Source of the DNA: Virgibacillus subterraneus
GTDB lineage: Bacteria > Bacillota > Bacilli > Bacillales > Amphibacillaceae
Assembly (NCBI RefSeq): GCF_900110695.1
Contig: NZ_FOEH01000001.1
Location: forward strand, 372,001-436,000
Direction: 5' to 3'
DNA: 64,000 nt
Below are positions 32,406-41,926 of the stretch, one piece after another. The notes below the pieces were generated by a model. The model saw only the letters and a list, made by a program, of their open reading frames with translations, had not been told where the DNA came from and ran no database searches. The translations under genes and the position numbers were made by a program. Within the stretch, counting starts at the first letter, position 1; each line of letters starts with the position of its first letter.

Positions 32406-35400
32406 TTGAAAAGCTTTCGTGATATCAATATACAAAAGATGTTTCCATCCGTTGTCTATAGACGCGGTTTGGAGTATTACAATAAAAACCTAGTTAGTGA
32501 TTTACTGTATGATATAAATTATCAAGTCTGGACTGCAATTGTACAGGGGACTGAAGATTATTTTGTTGAAATTAATACGTCCGATTTTGCGAAGGGATCT
32601 GTTGATGCGTATTGTGATTGTCCAGCATTTGACACATATGGATCGTGTAAGCATATTGTCGCCACTCTAATTTCAATCTCTGCTAGAGAAACAAATAATC
32701 CACCTCGGAAAATGAGTGATAACTATCAAACTACTAATTGGCTAATTGATTCCATATCCTCATTAACCAATTATCAACCAACATCAGAAGTATTATCCGA
32801 AAAAATACCGCTGCATGTAGAGTATTATTTCAAGTGGTCGTTTGAACGTAATCTGTTATTGGAATTAAAAGTCGGTGAGAAAAGATGCCTTGTTGTAAAA
32901 AATGCACATGATTTTCTAAACGATGTAATGAAAGGAAACGAGCATTACTTTACAAAAACCTTCACATACAGTCCGGAAACACATTATTTCATGCAGCAGG
33001 ATATGGAAATTTTTGAGCTGTTGTTTTCCGTATTACGTAATGAAAAGATATATCTTGATCGCGGCATCTATCATTATCAGGACTCACCAGAGCGGTCAGT
33101 TGTTATCCCGCCACTACTTGCCAAACAGTTATTGCACATGCTCATTAAACGAGACTTCACTGTTGAAACAAGGGATCAGAGCTTTCAGCATATCGATATT
33201 GTAGAGGATGAACTGCCATTCCATTTTGACCTTGCGAAAAACGAACAGGGGGAACTGGTTTTGTCCATGGACGAAATGGCTTCCATGACTTATTTCAAGC
33301 TATATCAAATGCTGTTTTCACATGGTGCATTTTATTTTCCAGCGAAAGAACAGATTCCGATTATCGAACAAATCACCCAGGTGGGAAGAGAGAACGAACA
33401 CCTTCCTATTCCTAAAAAGCAGGCTGATGCTTTTATTTCCGAAGTCCTTCCATCACTTAAGAAGGTCGGTGATGTACAAATAGATGAAAATGTCGCAGCA
33501 GAAATTATTCAAGTGCCTTTACGCGCAAAATTATTCCTGGAAGTTCAGGCAAATTGGATTGTCGGCAAACTTGAGTATCATTATGGTGACTACCAGATTG
33601 ACCCGTTTAGCGGGCGTGAACAGGATGATGTCATCATTATTCGAGATGTTGAAAAAGAACAGCAGATTATGCATCTTATTGAGCATGCGAATTTTCATTA
33701 CAATGGTAAAGAATTATATATCGAAGCAGATGAAGAAAGTCTTTATGAATTTCTTTACGATGTACTGCCATTGCTTGATAAATATGTCGAGCTATTCCTT
33801 ACTTCAGAGATACGTAACTTTATCGTTGAAAATGAGCCATCGCCTAGCACGAGTGTACGGCATGAATCATCTTCAAATCTGCTTGAAATTGGCTTTAATA
33901 TCGATGGAGTGGATGATTCAGAAATCAGCCATATTCTTAATGCTGTTATGGAGAAGAAGCGCTACTACCGAATGCAAAGCGGTGCACTGCTTTCTCTCGA
34001 AGGGGATGAATTCTCTTCCATGAAGCAGCTTTTTGATGATTTGGATATTCAAAAAGATGACTTACAGGATGGAAATGTTCAAATGCCTGTCTACCGTGGT
34101 GCACAGGTTGATGAGTTAATTGACACAAAAAAGAATTACGACCCGTCTTTTCGTAAGCTCTTGCATCAGCTGAAATCCCCAGAGGAACAGGTTTATCCAT
34201 TGCCGGAAAGCCTTAATGCAACATTACGAGATTACCAAATGACCGGGTATCAATGGTTTAAGTCGTTAAGTGCATATTATCTTGGAGGTATTTTGGCTGA
34301 TGATATGGGGCTTGGAAAAACATTACAGAGTATTGCTTATATCCTGTCAGAGCCCAGTGATATGCCACATTTGATTGTTGCACCATCATCGGTTGTATAT
34401 AATTGGAAAAATGAATGTGATAAATTTGCGCCCGATTTGAATGTGGCAATTTTAACAGGAGCCCCATTAGAACGAGTGAAAAAGATTGAGGAATATACTG
34501 ATATGGATGTCTGGATTACATCTTATGCAACACTACGGCAGGATATAGAGCTTTATCGCGAGCAATCATTCCAAACATTGATTTTAGATGAGTCACAGTA
34601 CATTAAAAACTATGCAACAAAGACATCGCGAGCAATTCGTGAAATTAAAGCGAGTAGAAGATTTGCTTTAAGTGGAACACCAATAGAAAATTCAATCGAC
34701 GAGCTGTGGGCAATTTTTCAGGTTATATTACCCGGACTAATGCCAAATCAACGTAGCTTTAAACAGTTATCACATGAAAAAATTGCTCAGCTGACAAAGC
34801 CATTTATTTTACGCCGGCTGAAAAAAGATGTATTGAAAGAATTGCCAGATAAAATTGAAACAGTACACGTCTCAGAACTGACAAAAGACCAAAAGGATCT
34901 GTATGTTGGTTATTGGCGCGAGTTGCAGCAAGAAGCAGCTCAGTCCATGAAAGAAAGCGGCTTTAACCAAAATCGGATGAAGATTCTGGCCGGATTAACG
35001 CGGTTGCGACAAATATGCTGCCACCCATCCGTATTCGTAGAAAATTACCAGGGAGAATCAGGGAAGCTGAACCAGTTAATGGATACTGTACGAAATGCAA
35101 TTGCAAACGGAAAGCGGATGCTGATATTCTCACAATTTACAAGTATGCACGAGATTATTATTGAAAAACTGAAACAAGAGGAAATTGATTATTTCTATTT
35201 GCATGGGCAAACGGCTTCAGAGGACCGCGTGAAGATGAGTGAGCGTTTTAATAATGGCGAAAATAATGTATTTCTCATCTCGCTTAAAGCGGGTGGAACA
35301 GGGTTAAACTTAACTGGTGCAGACACCGTTATCCTATATGATTTATGGTGGAATCCAGCTGTTGAGGATCAGGCTACAGGCCGTGCACATCGTTTTGGTC

Positions 35401-35570
35401 AGAAAAATGTTGTCCAAGTAATCCGCCTTATTACAGAGGGAACAATCGAAGAAAAGATATACGATCTGCAGCAGAAAAAACGTGAGCTGATTGATCAGGT
35501 AATCCAGCCAGGTGAAACAATGCTGTCTAGTCTAAGCGAGGATGATGTCCGGGAACTTCTCAACATATAA
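32406..35570 (+). CDS. SNF2-family helicase/ATPase with SWIM zinc finger
   Basis: A 1054-residue Swi2/Snf2-type ATPase. The N-terminal SWIM finger has Cys70, Cys72, Cys81 and His83. A long bacterial SNF2-associated region covers about 120-600. The ATPase begins near 605 with Walker A ADDMGLGKT (about 632) and the DEAH-box variant ILDESQ (about 727). The C-terminal helicase lobe has IFSQFTSMHEIIIEKL, SLKAGGTGLNLTGAD and the arginine finger region ATGRAHRFGQ. It would translocate on duplex DNA to remodel bound proteins such as RNA polymerase; YwqA is a related Bacillus protein. The TTG start follows a moderate aaggtaggg site. Confidence 0.92.
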   Translation: MKSFRDINIQKMFPSVVYRRGLEYYNKNLVSDLLYDINYQVWTAIVQGTEDYFVEINTSDFAKGSVDAYCDCPAFDTYGSCKHIVATLISISARETNNPPRKMSDNYQTTNWLIDSISSLTNYQPTSEVLSEKIPLHVEYYFKWSFERNLLLELKVGEKRCLVVKNAHDFLNDVMKGNEHYFTKTFTYSPETHYFMQQDMEIFELLFSVLRNEKIYLDRGIYHYQDSPERSVVIPPLLAKQLLHMLIKRDFTVETRDQSFQHIDIVEDELPFHFDLAKNEQGELVLSMDEMASMTYFKLYQMLFSHGAFYFPAKEQIPIIEQITQVGRENEHLPIPKKQADAFISEVLPSLKKVGDVQIDENVAAEIIQVPLRAKLFLEVQANWIVGKLEYHYGDYQIDPFSGREQDDVIIIRDVEKEQQIMHLIEHANFHYNGKELYIEADEESLYEFLYDVLPLLDKYVELFLTSEIRNFIVENEPSPSTSVRHESSSNLLEIGFNIDGVDDSEISHILNAVMEKKRYYRMQSGALLSLEGDEFSSMKQLFDDLDIQKDDLQDGNVQMPVYRGAQVDELIDTKKNYDPSFRKLLHQLKSPEEQVYPLPESLNATLRDYQMTGYQWFKSLSAYYLGGILADDMGLGKTLQSIAYILSEPSDMPHLIVAPSSVVYNWKNECDKFAPDLNVAILTGAPLERVKKIEEYTDMDVWITSYATLRQDIELYREQSFQTLILDESQYIKNYATKTSRAIREIKASRRFALSGTPIENSIDELWAIFQVILPGLMPNQRSFKQLSHEKIAQLTKPFILRRLKKDVLKELPDKIETVHVSELTKDQKDLYVGYWRELQQEAAQSMKESGFNQNRMKILAGLTRLRQICCHPSVFVENYQGESGKLNQLMDTVRNAIANGKRMLIFSQFTSMHEIIIEKLKQEEIDYFYLHGQTASEDRVKMSERFNNGENNVFLISLKAGGTGLNLTGADTVILYDLWWNPAVEDQATGRAHRFGQKNVVQVIRLITEGTIEEKIYDLQQKKRELIDQVIQPGETMLSSLSEDDVRELLNI

Positions 35571-35662
35571 GTCTCCGGATCCGTATGATGTATGCACGTT
35601 TGGGTAAATCATAAATAGGTTATTATTGTAGATTCATAATATCTATAAAGGGGATGGTGAGT

Positions 35663-35815
35663 TTGGTTGGTGTACTTAAAGGATTTGTGAAATTTTTTGT
35701 ATCCAACATAGCAGTTGTACTAGCCATAATGCTCCTGCCTATATTTCTAATAACCGATTCAGTAACATTCTTCGATGAGATAATGAATTATTTATTTAAC
35801 AACAGAAAATCTTAA
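35663..35815 (+). CDS. Small single-pass membrane protein
   Basis: About 50 residues: a basic head (LVGVLKGFVKFF), one long hydrophobic helix (VSNIAVVLAIMLLPIFLIT) and a polar tail (DEIMNYLFNNRKS). TTG 35663 has aaagggg at a suitable distance; ATG 35654 and GTG 35657 are in frame but too close to it. A clear terminator follows 7 nt after the stop, so this is a complete small transcription unit. No family was recognised. Confidence 0.55.
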   Translation: MVGVLKGFVKFFVSNIAVVLAIMLLPIFLITDSVTFFDEIMNYLFNNRKS

Positions 35816-35821
35816 GCAAAA

Positions 35822-35848
35822 AACCAGATAGCTGAATCTGGTTTTTTT
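35822..35848 (+). terminator. Terminator
   Basis: The stem aaccaga (35822-35828) with tctggtt (35837-35843) is followed by a T tract. Confidence 0.8.
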
Positions 35849-35849
35849 G

Positions 35850-36230
35850 ACAGTTAAGAAGGCAATATGGCTGCCAAGTGCGCAGCCACAATCTATCATG
35901 AATTTTCATATAACTGATGTTGAGAGGTTTTGCGGACACAGGGACCTTATTTGACTGAAATACAGGAAAATGGCGATGTTTGCGGACACCAAGGACCTTA
36001 ATTGTTACAAATCCCCGCTATTAACCATGATATATGTGAAATAAGGGCTTCTGTGTCCGGATATGTTCGAAAAGGAGACTTTTTTATAGAAATAGCATCT
36101 TCTGTGTCCGCTTAAAAGTAAATAGATTAGAAAAAATTTATTTCGTTAAACCTCCGTGGCTCCGCAATGTGCAGCCACCATTTGTTATGGAAAATGGAAA
36201 ATGAACTTGTAATAGAGTTAGAGAGGTGTT
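35850..36230. repeat. Inverted cluster of gcggacac repeats
   Basis: After a truncated family-A copy (cagttaagaaggc), two direct copies of tttgcggacacnnggacctta stand near 35929 and 35979. Two inverted copies (cttctgtgtccg) follow near 36048 and 36099. The cluster is bracketed by related sequences (tgcgcagccacaatctatcatg near 35878; tgtgcagccaccatttgttatg near 36168). The 499-nt gap between the small membrane protein and the reverse-strand regulator holds only these repeats plus a degraded family-A copy around 36235-36300. Confidence 0.65.
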
Positions 36231-36314
36231 TTCATACAAAAGTCTATAATCATTTCTTATAGCATAAGTGCTATGATATCCACCATAAGGCTAAAGGCTG
36301 TCGAATGCTAATGA

Positions 36315-37610
36315 TTACTGATTCAGCTGAAACAATTTCCGAGGACGTCCCTTCATATATGGTTTTTCCTCGCCAACTACTTTAATTACTTCACCAGCCA
36401 ATAGTTTTTTAACAGTACGCTCTGCACTTCGCTTCGTGACACGGTAGTAACTGGCGATGTCATTGGATGAGAAGGGTTCATTGTTTCTGATTTCGATAAA
36501 GTCGATAAAGTTATAGGATAACTCATTGTTAAGTTTAGCTTGATGGATTAAGGAACGGTACAATTCCGATGTATTAAATTCCTTTTCAACTCCAAGCGGA
36601 CCAATGGTATCTTGACGTTCATTGACAATATAACATGTACCATCGTTTGACTGAGTACAAGCTTCCAATGCTAACTTTGCGTTGTCCTCGGCTTGCTTAG
36701 CAGTTAGACCAAGGCCGAATCCTATATCTACCGAGGTATTTAAGGCACGCTCCATTTCCTTAAGTAATGGAAAGTCACGATAATGGTTGGTGATGTGATC
36801 TAAGATCCCTCTTGTTCCAAATATTACAAACTTATCATTGCCATTTGATAGAACAGAGGCATATGTTTTTTGGGAGTAATTTAATAGAATTTGGTGTAGC
36901 TTCAGCTGTAATTGCTGTGCTTGAAAATCGCCTTTTTCGGCCTTAATCAAATCGAATTCTTTGATTTGAACGTATCCAGCAACGATTTGAGCGCTTTTAG
37001 ATTGATTTAGAGTTGTAATAGATTTGGCTTGATCAACTGCGCGTTCAATGTTAAGTAAGGGAATTTTCATGCAGCTAGTTGGGATTCTCTTTTCTTTTAA
37101 AATTGACTCAACCTCTTCAATCGACGTAAGGGCGTAATCAATTTTACCCTCATTCCATAAATTTTCATGATATCTGGCAATCCGGTTAATATCTACTGGT
37201 TCATCATTTTCATAGCTGTAAGTATATATTTCCTCGTTGGTTAACTCCATTTCATTCAGCACCTTATCGACATGCCTTCGACTCATCACATCAATTGAAA
37301 GTCTGTTCAGTTCCTGCTTGTGATGATTTCTGACTCGGTAAAAAGATGTTAAGATCATGTACTCATCAAAATCCACCTGTACAGCTGGAAGTCTCTTCTT
37401 TTCCACTTTTTCTTTTGCGTATAAGTACGGTAATGATCCTGCAAATAAATAGATATCACACATAAACGCTTTTTCGACCAATTCGGTGACCTCTTTTGTT
37501 TCAGTATAAACAAACGGGAAAATTTCAATGTCCTCTTGGTCTTCAACATATTTAGTAATTCGATCAATTAACTTCTCGCGCCCAAAAACAGCAATTTTTA
37601 CTTTCACCAT
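36315..37610 (-). CDS. Transcriptional regulator with sensor-like and cyclase-like domains
   Basis: A 431-residue protein with a Rossmann-like N-terminal part (KIAVFGREKLIDRITKYVED), a long helical middle, and a region at about 215-330 that resembles a degenerate GGDEF or nucleotide cyclase fold. In that region the catalytic loop reads GNDKFVIFG, and a late GFGLGLTAKQAEDNAKLAL helix follows. A C-terminal winged helix (SSNDIASYYRVTKRSAERTV, ending KGRPRKLF) completes it. It probably binds a small ligand and DNA. It is the second gene of an operon with the serine hydrolase upstream (15 nt apart) and has an aggaggaat site. The operator at 38464-38483 is its likely target. Confidence 0.75.
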   Translation of the reverse strand: MVKVKIAVFGREKLIDRITKYVEDQEDIEIFPFVYTETKEVTELVEKAFMCDIYLFAGSLPYLYAKEKVEKKRLPAVQVDFDEYMILTSFYRVRNHHKQELNRLSIDVMSRRHVDKVLNEMELTNEEIYTYSYENDEPVDINRIARYHENLWNEGKIDYALTSIEEVESILKEKRIPTSCMKIPLLNIERAVDQAKSITTLNQSKSAQIVAGYVQIKEFDLIKAEKGDFQAQQLQLKLHQILLNYSQKTYASVLSNGNDKFVIFGTRGILDHITNHYRDFPLLKEMERALNTSVDIGFGLGLTAKQAEDNAKLALEACTQSNDGTCYIVNERQDTIGPLGVEKEFNTSELYRSLIHQAKLNNELSYNFIDFIEIRNNEPFSSNDIASYYRVTKRSAERTVKKLLAGEVIKVVGEEKPYMKGRPRKLFQLNQ

Positions 37611-37625
37611 TATTCCTCCTCATAA

Positions 37626-38429
37626 TTAGTTTGATTTTATGTAATCAATTAATAGGTTTCCTATTTCTGCAATATGTCTTTTTCCTATTCCGTTATTCTC
37701 CCAGCCTTCGCTCATAACAACAGCCTCAATGCGTTTGTTCTGATATTCCAGAATAGCAGCATCATGTTCTACGCCGTCTAACTCACCTGATTTATGATAT
37801 AGCTTTACATCTGAATTAAATGGTAAATAGCTAGCAAGTTTGTCTCCGAATTGTTGATTCGATAATATTTCAACAATTTGTGATCTGCTATTGTCACTTA
37901 TCGTATTGCTGCGATTAGCAATAGTAGACAGGAAGTGATACATATCGTATGCACTCGTATAATTTTCAAGCCCAGCACTTTGTGATGCTATATCCATAAA
38001 CTTGCGTTGAATTTCGGTATGCTCACATTTTAAATGCCTCGCTAGCGCATTAACCTGATACATTTCTACCTTATCAAGAACAATGTTTGCAGCAGTGTTA
38101 TCGGAAATGATAATCATTAATTCCATCAGATTTTTATAACTATATACATTCGAGCTAGTAAGATAATTTATAACGCCTGCCCCTCCAACTTTCATATCTT
38201 GCTCAATATATACTAAAGTGTCAGACCGAAACTGATCAGATTCAAGTTGGCGGAAGGCTTCGATTAGGATAGGTATTTTAATTAGGCTAGCTGCCTTTCT
38301 GGGTTCATATGCATTAATAGCGATTTGTCCGTCATCGGTATGTATAAAAATAGAGAATCTATCTATCGTTTTGTTGATAATAGTACGAATACCAGTTTCC
38401 AATTGCAGTTGGTTCACGGTTATTTTCAC
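37626..38429 (-). CDS. Class A beta-lactamase-like serine hydrolase without signal peptide
   Basis: A protein of about 268 residues with the three serine beta-lactamase/PBP motifs: ASLIKIP (S-x-x-K nucleophile), IISDNTAAN (SDN) and YHKSGELDG (KSG). A typical E-x-x-L-N omega-loop glutamate is not visible, so true beta-lactamase activity is doubtful. There is no signal peptide. The open frame extends to 38519, but that part covers the promoter; GTG at 38429 or 38417 are the first usable starts and fit the domain edge, though the ribosome site (aagga) is poorly spaced for either. It forms an operon with the regulator. Confidence 0.78.
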   Translation of the reverse strand: MKITVNQLQLETGIRTIINKTIDRFSIFIHTDDGQIAINAYEPRKAASLIKIPILIEAFRQLESDQFRSDTLVYIEQDMKVGGAGVINYLTSSNVYSYKNLMELMIIISDNTAANIVLDKVEMYQVNALARHLKCEHTEIQRKFMDIASQSAGLENYTSAYDMYHFLSTIANRSNTISDNSRSQIVEILSNQQFGDKLASYLPFNSDVKLYHKSGELDGVEHDAAILEYQNKRIEAVVMSEGWENNGIGKRHIAEIGNLLIDYIKSN

Positions 38430-38463
38430 ATCCTTATACTCAATTTCACACTTAACGAAATAT

Positions 38464-38519
38464 TTAACGACACCATTCGTTAACATTAACATATTACGAA
38501 ATTTTCTAAATATTGTCAA
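38464..38519 (-). promoter_or_regulatory. Sigma-A promoter with palindromic operator
   Basis: On the reverse strand ttgaca (38519-38514) and taatat (38496-38491) are separated by 17 bp. Just downstream of the -10, where repressors block initiation, lies the perfect palindrome ttaacgaatggtgtcgttaa (38464-38483; 7-bp arms), with a further half site ttcgttaa beyond it. It drives the hydrolase-regulator operon; autorepression by the regulator is the natural hypothesis. Confidence 0.75.
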
Positions 38520-38604
38520 GAAGGAAAGTTAGGAAAGTTTTAGTAATTATTACTTAATATGGTATTCTTATAGAGTGAATAAAAAAGAGTGGGAGGGTTC
38601 AGGT

Positions 38605-39639
38605 GTGAATGATTTATTTGAAAAGCTGAATATTGAAGTACCTATAATTCAAGCAGGAATGGCTGGGGGAATTACAACTCCAGAAATGGTAGCAGCTGTC
38701 ACTAATAACGGAGCGCTTGGCACGATTGGAGCCGGATATATGAGTGCAGCAACATTAAAAGAAAACATTCAGCAAGTGAGGAGCCTGACCAATAATCCAT
38801 TCGCGGTTAATTTATTTGCTACCAACTTGGAGACGTTCTCCACTGATATTCAGAGAATGCAACATATATTAAACAACTATAGAAATGAATTGGACATTGA
38901 CCCAGGAGAAGATTCAGTTAAAGTAAAAGATAATTTAGAAGAGAAGATTTATGTCATCCTGGAGGAAAATATTCCCATAGTCAGCACAGCATTTGGTGTT
39001 TTGTCCTCTGTTTTGATTAAACGATTAAAGAATCATAACGTCACCTTAATTGGGATGGCTACAAATCTTGATGAGGCTAAGCAAATGGAAGACGCAGGAT
39101 ACGACGCAATTGTCGCCCAGGGGAGTGAAGCAGGCGGGCACCGTGGTACATTTGATGTAAAAAAATACCCAAATGGAAGCAATATTGGTTTGCATGTGCT
39201 GCTGCAGGAAATATTGGACAATGTCTCATTGCCGGTTATTGCAGCGGGAGGAATACATAAAAAGAAACAATTTGAAGCATTATTGGCAATGGGTGCTGCA
39301 AGTGTTCAGTTAGGTACCAGGTTTCTGATGGCAAAAGAAGCTGGAACAAATGAAGCATATCGAAGAGCACTCATTAAGGCACAAACAAATGATACCAAAA
39401 TTACCAAAGTATTCTCTGGCCGACCAGCACGCGCTGTCAATAATAGATTCATAGTCGAAGTGGAGGCAAGTGGAATCTCGCCATTGCCGTTTCCAATACA
39501 AAACCAGCTTACAAAGGATATTAGGAATGCAGGTAAAGAATTCGCTGTTGCTGATGTTCAATCACTTTGGGCTGGGCAAGGTGTTGGGAATATTGAAAAA
39601 GAGGAAACAGTTGCCGAAATTATTCAGTCGTTAGTATAA
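38605..39639 (+). CDS. Nitronate monooxygenase-like FMN enzyme
   Basis: A 344-residue FMN-dependent TIM-barrel protein of the nitronate monooxygenase/2-nitropropane dioxygenase family. Seen are the start VPIIQAGMAGGITTPEMVAAV, the IVAQGSEAGGHRGTF segment with the catalytic-type histidine near residue 180, PVIAAGGIH and AASVQLGTRFLMAKE (FMN phosphate site). It may oxidise toxic alkyl nitronates or act in fatty-acid metabolism like FabK. GTG 38605 follows gggaggg; the GTG at 38575 has no ribosome site. It is divergent from the hydrolase operon. Confidence 0.87.
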   Translation: MNDLFEKLNIEVPIIQAGMAGGITTPEMVAAVTNNGALGTIGAGYMSAATLKENIQQVRSLTNNPFAVNLFATNLETFSTDIQRMQHILNNYRNELDIDPGEDSVKVKDNLEEKIYVILEENIPIVSTAFGVLSSVLIKRLKNHNVTLIGMATNLDEAKQMEDAGYDAIVAQGSEAGGHRGTFDVKKYPNGSNIGLHVLLQEILDNVSLPVIAAGGIHKKKQFEALLAMGAASVQLGTRFLMAKEAGTNEAYRRALIKAQTNDTKITKVFSGRPARAVNNRFIVEVEASGISPLPFPIQNQLTKDIRNAGKEFAVADVQSLWAGQGVGNIEKEETVAEIIQSLV

Positions 39640-39672
39640 CCTTCTTAGTATGAGATGATAATTTCTGGATCA

Positions 39673-39960
39673 GGTTGATATCTCATGATTCAGGTTGATA
39701 TCCAGCAATTCGGGTTGATAAATCATAATTCAGGCTGATATCCAGCAATTCGGGTTGATAAATCATAATTCAGGCTGATATCCGGCAATTCAAGTTGATA
39801 AATCATAATTCAGGTTGATATCCGGCAATTCAAGTTGATAAATCACGATTCAGGTTGATAACCAGAAATTCAAGTTGATAAGTCACGATTTGGGTTGATA
39901 ACCGGCAATTCAAGTGATAAATCACGATTCAGGTTGATAACCAGAAATTCGGGTTGATAA
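39673..39960. repeat. Tandem array, 20-bp unit in 40-bp pairs
   Basis: About 15 units of exactly 20 bp carry the core ggttgata (39673, 39693, 39713 and so on), with one single-base deletion near 39913. In the middle they alternate between two versions (aattcgggttgataaatcat and aattcaggctgatatccagc), making a 40-bp higher-order period. The array fills the gap between a convergent gene pair; the rest of the gap is a terminator. Confidence 0.95.
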
Positions 39961-39996
39961 CTCCTGATAGGAGAACATTTCTCGACAATAATAAAA

Positions 39997-40020
39997 GAAA
40001 TCGGCGTAATAGCCGATTTC
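39997..40020. terminator. Bidirectional terminator
   Basis: The perfect stem gaaatcggc (39997-40005) with gccgatttc (40012-40020) lies between convergent genes. Confidence 0.75.
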
Positions 40021-40032
40021 CTCAATACCTTA

Positions 40033-41655
40033 TTATTTTTGCATATTATAATGTTCTTTTACCTGTTCACGTAGCTGGCGCTTCAGGAATTTACCCACTG
40101 ATGTTTTAGGGATTTCATCGAAGAATAGTACATCATCTGGTAGCCAGAACTTTGCGAATTGTGGCCGAATGAATTCAAGCATATCATCCTTGCCGACTTT
40201 GTCAGCAAAACCTTCGTGTAAAACAACACATGCGATTGGTCGCTCCTGCCATTCAGCGTCTGGAATTGCTATAACACTAGCCTCGAAAACAGCATCGTGC
40301 GCCATAAGGGCGTTCTCCAGATCAACGGAAGAAATCCATTCTCCACCACTCTTAATAAGGTCCTTCGTGCGGTCGACAATTTTAAGTGTACCTTCTTCGT
40401 CTACTGTTACAACATCACCAGTATGGAACCAGCCATCAACAAACGCATTTTCACTTCTTTCGTCCTTATAGTATTCGCCGGCTATCCATGGTCCGCGAAG
40501 GAGTAACTCACCCATCTGTTCACCATCCCAGGCTACTTCGCCATTATTACCCATGATTTTCATATCAAGACCAGGTATAAGTGCACCCTGTTTGGCGCGT
40601 TGATCTAATTTATCCTCTTCACCTAACTCTTTCTCCTGGTAGCTCTTTAGCCTAGAAAGAGTTACGAGTGGTGTTGTTTCAGTTGCACCATAGGCATGAA
40701 TAAAAGGAATTTTGTACTTTTGCTCGAATGCTTGGATAAGTCCCTTTGGTGCAGCGGATCCACCGCAAAGTACAGCACGCAAGCTTGATGTGTCATAATT
40801 GCCTTGTTCCAGTTCTCGCAGTAATCCCAACCATATCGTTGGAACCCCGGCAGTAATGGTAACATTGAATTTTTCTATGAATTCGGCAAGTCGTTTTGGT
40901 GTAAAACGTGGGCCTGGCATGACTTGTGTTGATCCAAACCAGGTACATGCAAATGGTGTCCCCCAGGCATTAACGTGAAATTGTGGTACAACAGCCATTG
41001 ACACATCAGATTCTGAGACTGCAGCTGAATCAGCTAATCCAAGAGCATAACTGTGCAGGACTATCCCGCGATGCGAGTAGACAACACCTTTAGGTTTACC
41101 TGTTGTAGCGGATGTATAGCACATTCCGGCTGGATCATTTTCATCGATTGTTTTTGAAAATTCATGTGTAGGATCTCCTGTATGCAGTAATTCTTCATAC
41201 GAATAAAGTGGTTTTAAAGTAGATTCTGGGAGTTCGGACTTGTCAGTCATAACGACAAATGCTTCAACCGTTTGAAGCTTATCCTGTACGGCTTCGATGA
41301 GGGGTAAAACGTCTTCGTCAATAAATAAAATCTTATCTTCAGCATGATTTATAATGTAAATAATGTGCTCGGGGGATAATCGGATATTAATGGTGTGCAA
41401 CACTGCCCCCATACCTGGTGCGGCAAAATAAATCTCCAAGTGCCGGTGATGATTCCAGGCTAATGTGCCGACCCGATCACCTTTTTGTATTCCTAGACCA
41501 TCGAGAACACTCATTAAGCGCCTTGTTCTTTCTCCGATATCGGCATATGTAAGCCGGTGAAGCTTATCATGCGTTTGCGAGATGACTTGTTTTTTTGAGA
41601 AAAACTTTTCTGCATGTTCAAGCATGGGTCCTACTGTTAATGGGACTTGCATCAT
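40033..41655 (-). CDS. AMP-dependent acyl-CoA synthetase (fatty-acid:CoA ligase)
   Basis: A 540-residue ligase of the acyl-adenylate family, forming an acyl-CoA from a carboxylic acid, ATP and CoA. The AMP-binding P-loop is YTSATTGKPKGVVYSH (about residue 185). The A5 motif is GATETTPL, and the C-terminal hinge region is GWFHTGDVVTVDEEGTLKIVDRTKD followed by KSGGEWISS. The catalytic lysine region is GKFLKRQLR near the end. The length and motifs suit medium- to long-chain fatty acids. ATG 41655 has aaaggag 9 nt upstream. Monocistronic, with a bidirectional terminator downstream. Confidence 0.9.
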   Translation of the reverse strand: MMQVPLTVGPMLEHAEKFFSKKQVISQTHDKLHRLTYADIGERTRRLMSVLDGLGIQKGDRVGTLAWNHHRHLEIYFAAPGMGAVLHTINIRLSPEHIIYIINHAEDKILFIDEDVLPLIEAVQDKLQTVEAFVVMTDKSELPESTLKPLYSYEELLHTGDPTHEFSKTIDENDPAGMCYTSATTGKPKGVVYSHRGIVLHSYALGLADSAAVSESDVSMAVVPQFHVNAWGTPFACTWFGSTQVMPGPRFTPKRLAEFIEKFNVTITAGVPTIWLGLLRELEQGNYDTSSLRAVLCGGSAAPKGLIQAFEQKYKIPFIHAYGATETTPLVTLSRLKSYQEKELGEEDKLDQRAKQGALIPGLDMKIMGNNGEVAWDGEQMGELLLRGPWIAGEYYKDERSENAFVDGWFHTGDVVTVDEEGTLKIVDRTKDLIKSGGEWISSVDLENALMAHDAVFEASVIAIPDAEWQERPIACVVLHEGFADKVGKDDMLEFIRPQFAKFWLPDDVLFFDEIPKTSVGKFLKRQLREQVKEHYNMQK

Positions 41656-41819
41656 ACGAAACATCTCCTTTTTATAAATTATACAAGCATACTTTAATAA
41701 TATCACATTATTTTAATTATTAGAAAAACTTTATAAATAAGTTTCGCAAAGGAGGAGTTTATTGATCCGTGGTAAAATGAATGGAATATGAAAATGGCAG
41801 GTTAAGATTATTGGGTTTA

Positions 41820-41909
41820 GGTTTGAAGAATTCGGAATCAAGTTGAAGTTCTCGGTATTAGGTTGAAGATCCCGGAATTAAGTTAAAAATCTCAATAATA
41901 GGTTGAAGT
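41820..41909. repeat. Tandem array, 20-bp unit (ggttgaag type)
   Basis: Units with core (g/a)gttgaag begin near 41820, 41841, 41861, 41881 and 41901, with a period of 20 bp after the first. The core differs by two bases from that of the 39673 array (ggttgata). It ends 17 nt before the start of the broken MATE gene. Confidence 0.85.
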
Positions 41910-41926
41910 AAGAAAGGCTGACGGTT

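Noticed and set aside
37626-38519. Longest frame of the serine hydrolase starting at 38519
   Set aside because: Its first codon is the ttg of the -35 box, and the first ATG codons overlap the -10 and start site, so translation must begin further in.
39673-39960. CRISPR-like appearance
   Set aside because: Units are contiguous with a 20-bp period and no unique spacers; no cas genes are near. It is a tandem array.
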